A stretch of 26,326 nt of DNA from Dehalococcoidales bacterium (GCA_020343555.1 CP070800.1:2086215-2112540), one strand, 5' to 3'. Positions 16,399 to 24,560 are shown, counted from the first letter of the stretch. The notes: generated by a model not told the origin, from the sequence alone. A program made the numbers and translations.

Positions 16399-16704
16399 AT
16401 GACGAATCCAACTCCATTCAACTGGCAGGAGGCATTAACTCAAAATATGCCCAAACTGATGGAACAGATTGGTACTATCAGGCAGGAAACCGGTGCCGAT
16501 GGCGCTTTACCGGCAAAAACCAAAACTCTAATGATGATGCTTGGAGACGCGTTACTCGGTCACGCCGAAGGCGTAGCAAATATTGCCCGTGGTGCCAGAG
16601 CGGCCGGAGCTACCGATGAAGAAATCAAGGAAACCGTGGCTATAGCGTTTATGATGGGAGGATTACCAGCCCTCATTACCGCATCGAACGCATTCAGGCA
16701 GTAA
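16399..16704 (+). CDS. Carboxymuconolactone decarboxylase/AhpD-like protein lacking cysteines
   Basis: A 101-residue small helical protein. The sequence GDALLGHAEGVANIARGARAAGATDEEIKETVAIAFMMGG matches the core CMD helix pair, where AhpD-type members have E...C-x2-C...H...A...G...EEI.E. No cysteine occurs anywhere in the protein, so thiol peroxidase chemistry of the AhpD type is ruled out for this copy; it may act as a decarboxylase-like or structural protein. AGGAGGTGAGAGA precedes the ATG at 16399; longer frames from 16345 overlap the preceding gene and lack this site. It is the last gene of the URO-D/ISF operon. Confidence 0.85.
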   Translation: MTNPTPFNWQEALTQNMPKLMEQIGTIRQETGADGALPAKTKTLMMMLGDALLGHAEGVANIARGARAAGATDEEIKETVAIAFMMGGLPALITASNAFRQ

Positions 16705-16751
16705 ATGTCTTCTCACAAGTGCAGAAGCGCCTGGCCATTAAAGCCTTATAA

Positions 16752-18179
16752 TTAGTCTAAACGCTGATAGTATTGATAGGCTTTCCTGGCAGCTACAGCT
16801 GCTCTCTGAATTGTTGGGTAAAAGGGAATGCCCAGGTTGATGAGCGAAGTCCGTGTCCGGCACAGTCCTTTCCATTCAAAATCATCGGTATCATCTATAC
16901 CTAAACTTTTATCCGCTACCACGCTGAGGAAGGGCTTTGTACGAGTCACCTCAAGACGATACTGCTGTTTCATCGTCTCTTCCGGAGATAGCCAGGGTTT
17001 TCCCGGAGGACCTCCCGGCATCCCCATGATGGCGATCAGTAGATCAAAGTCAGGATCTTTAGCCATCATCTCCAGTACCAGACCGACAGACAAACTGTCA
17101 TCCTCGCGAATCGATAGATCAGCCGGATTGCCCAGCCAGTCCCACACAGAGACACCTTGAGCCTTCAACTCCTGCCGAAAATCATCTGAGAGTGGGACAA
17201 CATCCAGTCCGGCTTTTTCGGAGGCATCAGCAGCCAGCACACTGGATCCACCGGCTCCGCCTGCCACACCTACCCGATTACCTTTGACAGGAGGAAGAAA
17301 TCGGAACGTCACCGCCAGATCGATAAGCTCCTCTATACTATCCGCCATAACAGCGCCAGTCTGGGTAACGAGTGTATTCCAGGTTTCGGAATTGCCGGCC
17401 AGTGAAGCGGTATGTGAAGCTGTGGCTCTTTCTCCCGACTGACCTTTGCCACCCTTTAATACAACAACGGGTTTACGAGCGGCAGCGTATTTTAAAGAAT
17501 TTAATAACTTATGACCATTGTTTGTACCCTCTATATAACAAAGAATTACACTGGTTCCCTGGTCATCTGCCAGATAATCGAGAAAATCAGTTTCATTCAA
17601 GTCGATGCCATTACCGTAGCTGAATACTTTGCTGAAATAAACACCCCGGAGAGGTGAATTCTTAACTATCTCACGAGCTAACATGCCACTCTGTGAAATC
17701 AATCCCACCGGACCGCATTCCTTCGGGAAATCCCCATGAAAGGCGATACCGTTAGCAGGTGAGTATATACCCATGCAATTGGGACCGATCAATCTCATTC
17801 CTGATTTCCTGGACAGTTCCAGAATTTTTCTTTCTGTTTCAAGACCTTCTTCCCGCCCTGTCTCGGCAAGGCGTGCGGTAAATAGATGAGCCGCTTTCAC
17901 CTCTTTCTGCACAGCCTGTTCCAGGACTTCTAATACCCTGTTTGCCGAAACACATGAAATCACATAATCCACCTCACCTGGTACATCCAGTAATGAAGGA
18001 TACACTTTCTGGCCCATAGCCTTTGTATATTTGGGATTGACAGGATAGATTTTTCCTTTGAAATCATAGTTAACCAGACCAGCAAGAAATCCTCCTCCAC
18101 CCCAGTTTCCTGTCGGTGAAGCGCCTACAATAGCAATCGACCTGGCATTTAGAATCTCATCGATAGGATTTTTAGACAT
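16752..18179 (-). CDS. Acyl-CoA synthetase (NDP-forming), alpha-subunit-like
   Basis: A 475-residue protein with the CoA-binding Rossmann domain at the start (IAIVGASPTGNWGGGGF, KIYPVNPKY) and the succinyl-CoA-ligase-like domains after it (GPNCMGIY, GLISQSGML, VVLKGGKG). His256 in ATASHTASLAG is the phosphohistidine of the ACD family, which makes ATP or GTP from acyl-CoA, ADP/GDP and phosphate. Length matches an alpha subunit; the ATP-grasp beta domain, often fused C-terminally in bacteria, is absent and no separate beta gene is visible here. GGAGG lies upstream of ATG 18179, so this start is preferred over 18245. The gene stands alone, converging with the CMD-like gene; the organic acid it uses is unknown. 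Confidence 0.92.
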   Translation of the reverse strand: MSKNPIDEILNARSIAIVGASPTGNWGGGGFLAGLVNYDFKGKIYPVNPKYTKAMGQKVYPSLLDVPGEVDYVISCVSANRVLEVLEQAVQKEVKAAHLFTARLAETGREEGLETERKILELSRKSGMRLIGPNCMGIYSPANGIAFHGDFPKECGPVGLISQSGMLAREIVKNSPLRGVYFSKVFSYGNGIDLNETDFLDYLADDQGTSVILCYIEGTNNGHKLLNSLKYAAARKPVVVLKGGKGQSGERATASHTASLAGNSETWNTLVTQTGAVMADSIEELIDLAVTFRFLPPVKGNRVGVAGGAGGSSVLAADASEKAGLDVVPLSDDFRQELKAQGVSVWDWLGNPADLSIREDDSLSVGLVLEMMAKDPDFDLLIAIMGMPGGPPGKPWLSPEETMKQQYRLEVTRTKPFLSVVADKSLGIDDTDDFEWKGLCRTRTSLINLGIPFYPTIQRAAVAARKAYQYYQRLD

Positions 18180-18312
18180 AAACAGAAGACCTCCGATTTT
18201 TGGTGGACTGCGGTCATTATAGCCTGCATATGCTGATATAGACAAGTGAAATTTGTATGCTCATCGGTATTAATGATATCGTTAATCCATGAAAGGAAGG
18301 TGTTTCGTAAAT

Positions 18313-18570
18313 ATGGTGTTCGCCGATTATCTTGGTCTCGTCGCGGGAGGTATCGTCACGTTCGGTATCGTTCCGCAGGTCATCCGGATTTTTAAGCTTA
18401 AAAGCGCAAAGGATATCAGCGCTTTATTTAATATTGCCATGCTTTCCGGTATGATAATGTTTCTGATTTATGGTATTATACTTAACCTGTTTCCGCTGAT
18501 ACTATGGAATTCGATAGGAATGTTACTCCTTATGATGCTGTTGTACGGAAAGTTGAGATATGGTCGGTAG
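18313..18570 (+). CDS. SemiSWEET / PQ-loop small sugar transporter
   Basis: An 85-residue membrane protein with three predicted helices (about residues 5-25, 37-57 and 60-80). The PQ motif is at residues 21-22 (GIVPQVIRIFKLKSAKDIS), the family's signature at the end of the first helix. SemiSWEETs dimerise to pass sugars across the membrane without energy input. ATG 18313 is chosen because AAAGGAAGGTG precedes it; an ATG at 18289 overlaps that site. It is followed closely by a TIGR04076-like gene and a dehydrogenase on the same strand, a possible operon. The family is clear, the substrate is not. Confidence 0.88.
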   Translation: MVFADYLGLVAGGIVTFGIVPQVIRIFKLKSAKDISALFNIAMLSGMIMFLIYGIILNLFPLILWNSIGMLLLMMLLYGKLRYGR

Positions 18571-18591
18571 TAGATCATCAGGAGGTATAAA

Positions 18592-18870
18592 TTGGCAAGG
18601 TTTAATGACGTTGAAGTAACAGTCGATTCTATCCTGAAAAATGAATGTCCAAGGGGATACAAGGTAGGAGACAAATGGCTGGTCAAGGGGGGGAATACAC
18701 CGCAGACCGAGATGTGTGCCAGCGCTTATAATTCCATCGCTCCGGCACTGAGAGTCCTCTGCATGGGCGGAAATCATCCCTGGGATTCTGAATCGGGAGA
18801 AAGCGCAGCAATGTGCCCGGATTCGAATGTAGGCCTGATATTTAAACTCAGAAGGATTGAATCGGAATAA
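18592..18870 (+). CDS. TIGR04076-like small protein
   Basis: A 92-residue protein starting with TTG, supported by AGGAGG seven bases upstream. It has the TIGR04076 pattern: a beta strand VEVTVDS, Cys19-x3-Tyr-x-Val-GD27, then Cys42-x-S-A-Y...P, LCMGGNHPW and CPDSNVGLIFKL near the C-terminus. The four spaced cysteines suggest a metal or cluster site, though none is proven for the family. The same N-terminal pattern recurs in the two longer proteins beside the AOR gene at 21105 and 23687. The function is unknown. It lies 21 bases after the SemiSWEET gene and 50 before the dehydrogenase. Confidence 0.82.
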   Translation: MARFNDVEVTVDSILKNECPRGYKVGDKWLVKGGNTPQTEMCASAYNSIAPALRVLCMGGNHPWDSESGESAAMCPDSNVGLIFKLRRIESE

Positions 18871-18920
18871 AACCGATATATGGCTAAATAACTAAATAAC
18901 GATGTCTCAGGAGGGTAAGA

Positions 18921-19997
18921 GTGAAAGCTGCAGTATGTTACGAGTACGGTAAACCGTTGATAGTGGAAGAGGTTGACCTTGATCCACCCCAAAAAGACGA
19001 GGTGAAAGTTAAAGTTGCGGCGACCGCAGTGTGCCACAGCGACATTCACGTACTCAGGGGTGAACTTGGTGGCAGACTACCAATTGTTGCCGGTCACGAA
19101 ACTTCAGGCTATATCGAGGAAACAGGAGAAGGTGTGACATCGGTTAAACCCGGCGACCATGTGGTAGTATCTTTGCTGAAATCCTGCCGGCGCTGCCGTC
19201 AGTGCGTCACCGGGAATCCTCACCTCTGCCAAACTCCATTTCCCTTAATGACTGAGAGCCGACTGCATAATAAAAAGGGTGAAGACCTGGTCCACATGGT
19301 GGGTACCGCCACGTTCGCCGAATACGCTATCGTTGACGAATCTCAGACAGTTAAAATTGACGATGACATGCCGATGGATCGAGCTGCTCTCCTGGGCTGC
19401 GGAGTGATCACCGGATTCGGTGCGGTCGTTAACCGTGCGAAGGTAGAAACCTTGAGTAGTGCAGTCATTGTCGGTACCGGCGGAGTGGGACTTAACGCAG
19501 TACAGGGAGCAGTATTTTCCGGTGCTTATCCGATCATCGCTGTAGACATGCTGGACAGCAAGCTAGATGCAGCCAGGAAATTCGGTGCTACTCATACTGT
19601 AAACGGAAGCGATGGAGATGCTGTTGAAAAGGTCAAGGAGATAACTTCCGGTAGAGGTGCCGACTATGTATTCGTCACGGTAGGCAGCGCTGCTGCAGTA
19701 CAGCAGAGTCTTGATATGGTTGGGACACGTGGAATGCTGGTAGTCGTCGGTCTACCAGGTATGGGAGCTACCATCACCATACCACCGTTTCTCTGGGGGG
19801 AGAGAATGATCACCAGCAGTACAATGGGCACCACCAGATTAAGCGTCGATGTACCGAAACTGGTTGACCTTTACAAAGCGGGACAGCTTAAACTGGATGA
19901 ACTGATAACTGATCACTACCCGCTTGAACAAATTAACGAAGCTATAGAATCGGTTGAACGCGGGGAAGCTCTGCGTAATATAATATCATTTGAATAA
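18921..19997 (+). CDS. Zinc-dependent alcohol dehydrogenase (class III/NDMA-like MDR)
   Basis: A 358-residue MDR dehydrogenase with a GTG start after CAGGAGGG. Catalytic zinc: Cys38 (AVCHSD) and His59-Glu60 (AGHETSG). Structural zinc: Cys89, 92, 95 and 103 (SCRRCRQC...LC). The Rossmann segment is VIVGTGGVGLNAVQGA. The CHSD form and the ETG segment match class III/mycothiol/NDMA-type alcohol dehydrogenases more than the polyol type of the two other copies here, so it may act on primary alcohols or aldehydes. Its position next to an AOR (convergent) would suit alcohol-aldehyde-acid conversion, but no direct link is shown. Confidence 0.92.
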   Translation: MKAAVCYEYGKPLIVEEVDLDPPQKDEVKVKVAATAVCHSDIHVLRGELGGRLPIVAGHETSGYIEETGEGVTSVKPGDHVVVSLLKSCRRCRQCVTGNPHLCQTPFPLMTESRLHNKKGEDLVHMVGTATFAEYAIVDESQTVKIDDDMPMDRAALLGCGVITGFGAVVNRAKVETLSSAVIVGTGGVGLNAVQGAVFSGAYPIIAVDMLDSKLDAARKFGATHTVNGSDGDAVEKVKEITSGRGADYVFVTVGSAAAVQQSLDMVGTRGMLVVVGLPGMGATITIPPFLWGERMITSSTMGTTRLSVDVPKLVDLYKAGQLKLDELITDHYPLEQINEAIESVERGEALRNIISFE

Positions 19998-20015
19998 ATA
20001 TTGATAAAGTCTGGA

Positions 20016-21083
20016 TCATCGAACAAGACGTATTATCTCAGGACCGTCTTTCGTATCGTTTACCTGCCAGCCCATCTCATGTATCTGTTGACGGAGTAAA
20101 TCGGCTGAAGTCCAGTCACCGGAAGTGCGTGCCTTTTCCCTGTCCTGAACAAGCGCTAGCACTTCTTCTGATGGCTGTTCACTCGTGGCTTCCCTTTCCT
20201 CTTCCAGTGCTGCTGAAACGGTTTCCCAGACAGCCGGTGGAATACCTTCCCGTGGATCAATTGCCTTGTAAGGACCCAGTTCAGAAATACTGAACGACTC
20301 TCCATCTTTATACCTGGTTTCCTGTCCTTGACGGATAAGGGCAACCGTTCCGTTTCCCATTACTGTACAGTGTTCATCAGTCAGGTCAATAATCAAACCA
20401 GTATGCTCGTCGATGCCTACGACGTTCACGTCTGGCGGCAACATGGCATACAACTTATCGAAACGATCCTGCCCCATGTAGCAGTACCGGGTATCAAACT
20501 CATCACCGCCCTCACGGTTATTCAGGTGAGAGACGAATACCACCGATAGTCCATAAGGTTCGAACAGGTCGAGCCCTTCACACCAGTGGAGGTCTTCGCC
20601 TGCCTTGTAAATTTCATATATCGGCAAAAGGTATTTACCCGCAGTGATCACGGCTGCGCTTGCCAGCACCAGCGTAGTGCCTTGCCTGTGTTTAGCCAGC
20701 ATGGTATTCCATGCAAGGGTGTCTTTAAGATTACGATAGGCGTAAGTAGGGCTTCCCGGTCCCATGAGCATCACATTTGACTTAAGTAAAGGTCTGACAA
20801 TTTCTTCATCATCAGGACTAAAAGGTGTATCGCGTTTCCTGGCAGGTATTACCGATATTTCCGGGCGATAATTCTGGAGATGTTGAGTTAAATATTCTCC
20901 TATTTTTTCAGCGACTACAGCCGAGTTCAGTTGAAATCCCGCCGGTGTTTCCAGTATGGCTACCCGGACCTGTTTTGGTATCCTTTTTAGCAGCCAGTCG
21001 TATATTCTCTGGCTGCTCGGTGCTGTTTCACCGGAACCGAACATGACCACCAGACCCGGATCAGGAGATTCGAATTTATCCAT
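20016..21083 (-). CDS. Peptidase S51 / cyanophycinase-like protein with CysRS-like C-terminal tail
   Basis: A 355-residue protein. Residues about 10-150 form a class I amidotransferase-like fold: VVMFGSGETAPSS, VRVAILETPAGF, NVMLMGPGSPTYA and LVLASAAVITAGK, where Ser142 sits at the position of the S51 nucleophile elbow, though the motif ASAAV departs from the canonical GxSAG. A central region (residues about 155-290) is less recognised. The last 50 residues (LVQDREKARTSGDWTSAD..., DTKDGPEI) match the tail of cysteinyl-tRNA synthetase (R..AR..kD...AD.iR..l...G..v.DT..G). A fused domain of this kind is unusual. GAGGA precedes the ATG. It lies 22 bases after the small-paralogue gene at the 3' end of the AOR operon. 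Peptide or amide cleavage is possible but untested. Confidence 0.78.
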   Translation of the reverse strand: MDKFESPDPGLVVMFGSGETAPSSQRIYDWLLKRIPKQVRVAILETPAGFQLNSAVVAEKIGEYLTQHLQNYRPEISVIPARKRDTPFSPDDEEIVRPLLKSNVMLMGPGSPTYAYRNLKDTLAWNTMLAKHRQGTTLVLASAAVITAGKYLLPIYEIYKAGEDLHWCEGLDLFEPYGLSVVFVSHLNNREGGDEFDTRYCYMGQDRFDKLYAMLPPDVNVVGIDEHTGLIIDLTDEHCTVMGNGTVALIRQGQETRYKDGESFSISELGPYKAIDPREGIPPAVWETVSAALEEEREATSEQPSEEVLALVQDREKARTSGDWTSADLLRQQIHEMGWQVNDTKDGPEIIRLVR

Positions 21084-21104
21084 TAAACAATCCTCATATA
21101 CAGG

Positions 21105-21755
21105 TTACTTGGGATAGGCTTTTCCGTCAATGATATCGATGTATTCGACGACAGCCAGTTCGTCCATCATCAGTGACACATTCAGATTATATATCGGAGG
21201 ATACACCTCTTCACGTTCGAACTCGGTATACTTTTCGAGTATCTCATCAGCGGTCATACCCGGCTGCTGCCTGATCTTATCTAAAATACTCATTGCACGG
21301 TTGTAATAGGTCAGCATATCTCCCCCGCTGGCAAGGTTGACCGGTTCGCAGGTAAATCGAGCACCGGTCCTGGTATCATCGCAGGTAAATCCACGTTTCC
21401 TTTTTATCAAGCTTTTCGGTGGTACTGGTGGTATGCCACTCAGGTATTTCGAATCAGCCCCTTTCGGTACTTCCTTTAAAGGACGATAACCTACACCGTC
21501 ATACTTTTTCATCTCCGGATCCTTGACACTAAGACCTGAATATAAGTAGATCATGCGATCATAATCTCCCTCGCCATAAAAAACGGTATTCCAGATCACC
21601 GGTGCCATATTTTTCAGAAGTCCGTTGCATATTCTACCTTCGAACTTCTCACCATCGTAAGTAAAACTGTCTCCTATTTCATAGTTAAAATGACAGGGGA
21701 AATTCTCGGGATCACCGGTAAACGATACCAGTGTACACTTAACTTTGAACGGCAT
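21105..21755 (-). CDS. AOR-associated TIGR04076-like protein (short paralogue)
   Basis: A 216-residue protein with two parts. The N-terminus (FKVKCTLVSF, then Cys21-H-F-x-Y-x-IGD29, DGEKFEGRIC43) matches the small TIGR04076-like protein at 18592 in cysteine spacing and the GD motif. The middle shares KKYDGVGYRPL with its longer paralogue at 23687; the C-terminal region (about residues 140-216) shares RAMSILDKI, VYPPIYN and DELAVVEYI and looks like a helical domain. No known catalytic site is seen. AGGAGGG precedes the ATG. It lies 28 bases after the AOR stop, and the two paralogues flank the AOR on both sides, so a role with that enzyme (subunit, cofactor insertion or electron transfer) is inferred. 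Confidence 0.72.
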   Translation of the reverse strand: MPFKVKCTLVSFTGDPENFPCHFNYEIGDSFTYDGEKFEGRICNGLLKNMAPVIWNTVFYGEGDYDRMIYLYSGLSVKDPEMKKYDGVGYRPLKEVPKGADSKYLSGIPPVPPKSLIKRKRGFTCDDTRTGARFTCEPVNLASGGDMLTYYNRAMSILDKIRQQPGMTADEILEKYTEFEREEVYPPIYNLNVSLMMDELAVVEYIDIIDGKAYPK

Positions 21756-21783
21756 CTCAATACCCTCCTTTTACCGCAGGAAT

Positions 21784-23631
21784 TTATCCGGGAATCATAT
21801 CCTCCATGCCCAGTTGTTCCAAGGTGTAATCCAAAGGAATTCCCGTATTTTCATCCCATCCTCGCAAGCGGTAGTACTCCTTCAGCATATCTAAATACTT
21901 TACTCGATTCAGCACCGTACCCGGTAAATACTCTTTCTCACTGAAATTATCCTCGTGTGGGTAATCATCTTCGGGCAGTTTTCTGCCTTCGCTTATCATG
22001 ATCAACCTCTGTAGATTTGTCACTCTTTCCATAGCCGGTCCCAGTTTGTCACCACTGACACCCGTCACTACCTCGAACATCTTCATTTCGAGGTCGGGAT
22101 CACCTACCGAACCCGGTTTACTGAAAGAATACGCAATAGGCCATCCTGAATCGCACAGTCCAAGGCAGTCCTCCAGGTACGCCCTGTTCTGAATTTTCAC
22201 CGCAGCCAGTGGTTTCCCATTATAGCCGGAGGTATCAGCCGCTGCAGTACTCCCCCAGAAAGCTTCAGCAATCCTGGTATACACCTCATCCGTGACCGTA
22301 CTTGCTTCAGGATTCATCAGGTTTGTCATCCGTGCAGCTCTTACAAAACCGGCGTGGAACAGCGGACGACTCATTCGCGGTTCCATCGGATCAAGCAAAG
22401 CGTGGACAACTGACGAACGCGGCAGATATGCATCATTCTCGCCTACAGGTAATATCCCGGGATTCAACAGGTTTCGGACTCTTTCAGGCATCTTCTGTCC
22501 CGCCCTGTAAAGTCCCTCAGCAAGCAGTTTTCCAAGTCCTTCTCTGTTAGTAATCGAATACAGTAATTTTTTCAGGAATTCTTCCGTACCGATTTTCGAT
22601 AATGGCAGTCCTGTTTCTTCCTCTGTCAAGCTATTCGTACGATAGCATTCATAAAGCCAGTTAATCATGCTGCGGAGTTCGAACGTACAGATAGAATAAT
22701 CGTTAGCCAGTATCGGTGCGTTATAAAAGGTATCCACCGGTTCATCTTCATGCCCGTATTTCCACGGCATGTAGTATTCCATTGCCTGGCAACGCCGGTA
22801 GTCTTCCAGGTCGGAACGCTTCCCATAACGGTATTTATTCCTGATACAGACCAGTCCGCACTGGTAACATTGACCTTTTCCTATTCGTTCTAATAAATGA
22901 CCGTGATTACTCATCGTTACATCGGGCGGTATAGATAAATCAAGCCGCTTGCTTATCTGTATTGCATACTGGTTCAGTTCTTTCAGCTTTTCAGGATACG
23001 CTATCTGCGGTTTCCCGGTACCCTTGACTACTATTGCCTTCAGGTTCTTGGAGGTCATGACCGCGCCGAATCCTGCAGTCGATGTCGACTGGTGAGAACC
23101 GAAAATCACTGCACTCCTGACACGATTTTCACCAGCCTGTCCGGTAGTAAGAAATTTTATATTTTCACCATGAACCTGCTGAAGTGTTTCACCAGTCTTA
23201 TATGCCCCTTTGCCCCATAATCCGGAAGCATCCAGGATTTCGATTCGATCATCGACGACCAGTAAATATACAGGGGTTTGAGCACGTCCTGAAATGACCA
23301 GCCCATCGTATCCGGCTTTCTTCAATTCTGCCGGAAAGTGACCGCCGATGTTACCATAGCAGTATCGTTCCGGATAAGTCATAGGCGATTTTCCCGCCAC
23401 CGCCATCCGGGTCGCTCCCTGAGCACCGGTAGCTACCAGCGGACCCGTAACGAATATGAGATGGTTTTCCGGATCGAACGCTCCCGTCTCATGATTTACC
23501 TTTTCCCAGTAAATCCGGGATGCAATCCCTCTCCCGCCAAGATATTTTTCAGCATATGGTCTCGTATCGATCTCCGATATATCAGATCTGCCGAGGTTAA
23601 TATTTAGAATCTTTCCCGCCCATCCGTACAT
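21784..23631 (-). CDS. Aldehyde:ferredoxin oxidoreductase (tungsten AOR family)
   Basis: A 615-residue AOR-family protein, full length. It should oxidise an aldehyde to an acid with ferredoxin, or the reverse, using bis-pterin tungsten. The N-terminal domain has GGRGIASRIYW, FVTGPLVATG and GKSPMTYPERYCYGNIGG. The [4Fe-4S] cysteines are Cys255, Cys258 and Cys262 (CYQCGLVC) and a distal Cys493 in EDCLGLC. The substrate-site region (APILANDYSICTFELRSMINW) differs between subfamilies and does not fix the aldehyde. TGAGGT precedes the ATG. It is enclosed by two paralogous genes of the TIGR04076-like type on the same strand, within a four-gene operon. Confidence 0.95.
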   Translation of the reverse strand: MYGWAGKILNINLGRSDISEIDTRPYAEKYLGGRGIASRIYWEKVNHETGAFDPENHLIFVTGPLVATGAQGATRMAVAGKSPMTYPERYCYGNIGGHFPAELKKAGYDGLVISGRAQTPVYLLVVDDRIEILDASGLWGKGAYKTGETLQQVHGENIKFLTTGQAGENRVRSAVIFGSHQSTSTAGFGAVMTSKNLKAIVVKGTGKPQIAYPEKLKELNQYAIQISKRLDLSIPPDVTMSNHGHLLERIGKGQCYQCGLVCIRNKYRYGKRSDLEDYRRCQAMEYYMPWKYGHEDEPVDTFYNAPILANDYSICTFELRSMINWLYECYRTNSLTEEETGLPLSKIGTEEFLKKLLYSITNREGLGKLLAEGLYRAGQKMPERVRNLLNPGILPVGENDAYLPRSSVVHALLDPMEPRMSRPLFHAGFVRAARMTNLMNPEASTVTDEVYTRIAEAFWGSTAAADTSGYNGKPLAAVKIQNRAYLEDCLGLCDSGWPIAYSFSKPGSVGDPDLEMKMFEVVTGVSGDKLGPAMERVTNLQRLIMISEGRKLPEDDYPHEDNFSEKEYLPGTVLNRVKYLDMLKEYYRLRGWDENTGIPLDYTLEQLGMEDMIPG

Positions 23632-23686
23632 GAATTTACCTCATTGCCTATATAACTGTTCTTTCTAGTCACAGAGTAATAGAGAA

Positions 23687-24460
23687 TTATAATTTTAAGG
23701 CTGATCGTTCTTCCTGTGTCAGGCTCTTTTTGAAATTCTCCAGTTTCTCTTTTCCTTTGTCCGTAATAGCGACTTTACCATCTCTATCGCCATCGAGGGT
23801 AATATAATCCAGGACAGCCAGTTCTCCGACAAGAGACCAGATTATGTTCTGTCCCAGAGTCGGGTATATATTATCTCTCTCGTCGTCGTCGAATTCCTCG
23901 ATGATCTTATTCACCGCAATTACAGGTTTTTTCGATATTTTATTGAGTATCGAAAGCGCTCTCCTTGCATAGGGCAGACCATCTCCATAATCAACCAGGT
24001 CGAACGCTTCGAATTCCATTCTCATGAGGGTATGTTTATCACCGCAGACAAGAATCTCCTTTTTTCTTTCTCCTGTACCCGGTCCACCCAGAAGTTCGCC
24101 ACCGGGTGGTTCATCAAATAACGTTACGTCCGGAATATATTTATAGTTTTGTTCAGGTCTTTCCAGTGTTGGTCTGAATCCTACACCATCATATTTTTTA
24201 TATTCAGGATCGTACACACTATAGGGAGAATGAAAAAAGGGTAAATACTGTCCCGGGACTTCTCCCTCTCTGTGCCGGCCTCCCGAAGTATAGAGAATAC
24301 TCACCTTTTCAGAAAACGGTCTAAGAATTGAGGGGCAGATACGTCCGATGAACTTCTCCCCATCCCAAATAACGATATCGCCGATCTTGTATTGAAAATG
24401 GCATGGGTGGCGGATTTCATCATTGTCGAAACCAAGTACCGTAGCTTTTACTTTAAACAT
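23687..24460 (-). CDS. AOR-associated TIGR04076-like protein (long paralogue)
   Basis: A 257-residue paralogue of the protein at 21105. The N-terminal pattern is FKVKATVLGF, Cys20-H-F-x-Y-x-IGD28, DGEKFIGRIC42-P-S-I, matching the small protein at 18592. Beyond it, the YKKYDGVGFRPTLE segment and RRALSILNKI / NIYPTLGQN / GELAVLDYI are shared with the shorter paralogue. It also has an extended Pro/Gly-rich linker (residues about 120-140) and an extra C-terminal helix with TDKGKEKLENFKK, which resembles a winged-helix end. AGGAGGG precedes the ATG. It is the first gene of the AOR operon, 55 bases ahead of AOR. No function is established. Confidence 0.72.
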   Translation of the reverse strand: MFKVKATVLGFDNDEIRHPCHFQYKIGDIVIWDGEKFIGRICPSILRPFSEKVSILYTSGGRHREGEVPGQYLPFFHSPYSVYDPEYKKYDGVGFRPTLERPEQNYKYIPDVTLFDEPPGGELLGGPGTGERKKEILVCGDKHTLMRMEFEAFDLVDYGDGLPYARRALSILNKISKKPVIAVNKIIEEFDDDERDNIYPTLGQNIIWSLVGELAVLDYITLDGDRDGKVAITDKGKEKLENFKKSLTQEERSALKL

Positions 24461-24498
24461 AGATTCCCTCCTGTTATTTACCTGCTATGATACCGGAT

Positions 24499-24527
24499 AT
24501 AATAATCTACTTGACTCATAAACGCAA
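24499..24527 (-). promoter_or_regulatory. Possible promoter for the AOR operon
   Basis: On the - strand TTGCGT (24522-24527) and TATTAT (24499-24504) are 17 bases apart, upstream of the first gene of the AOR operon in a 100-base divergent gap. The -35 match is poor, so support is low. Confidence 0.22.
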
Positions 24528-24560
24528 AATTCATCGAAATTTGATGTTTCCTCCGGAACA

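Noticed and set aside
16705..16751. Bidirectional terminator between the converging CMD-like and acyl-CoA synthetase genes
   Set aside because: Only a five-pair CTTCT/AGAAG stem without a T run is visible.
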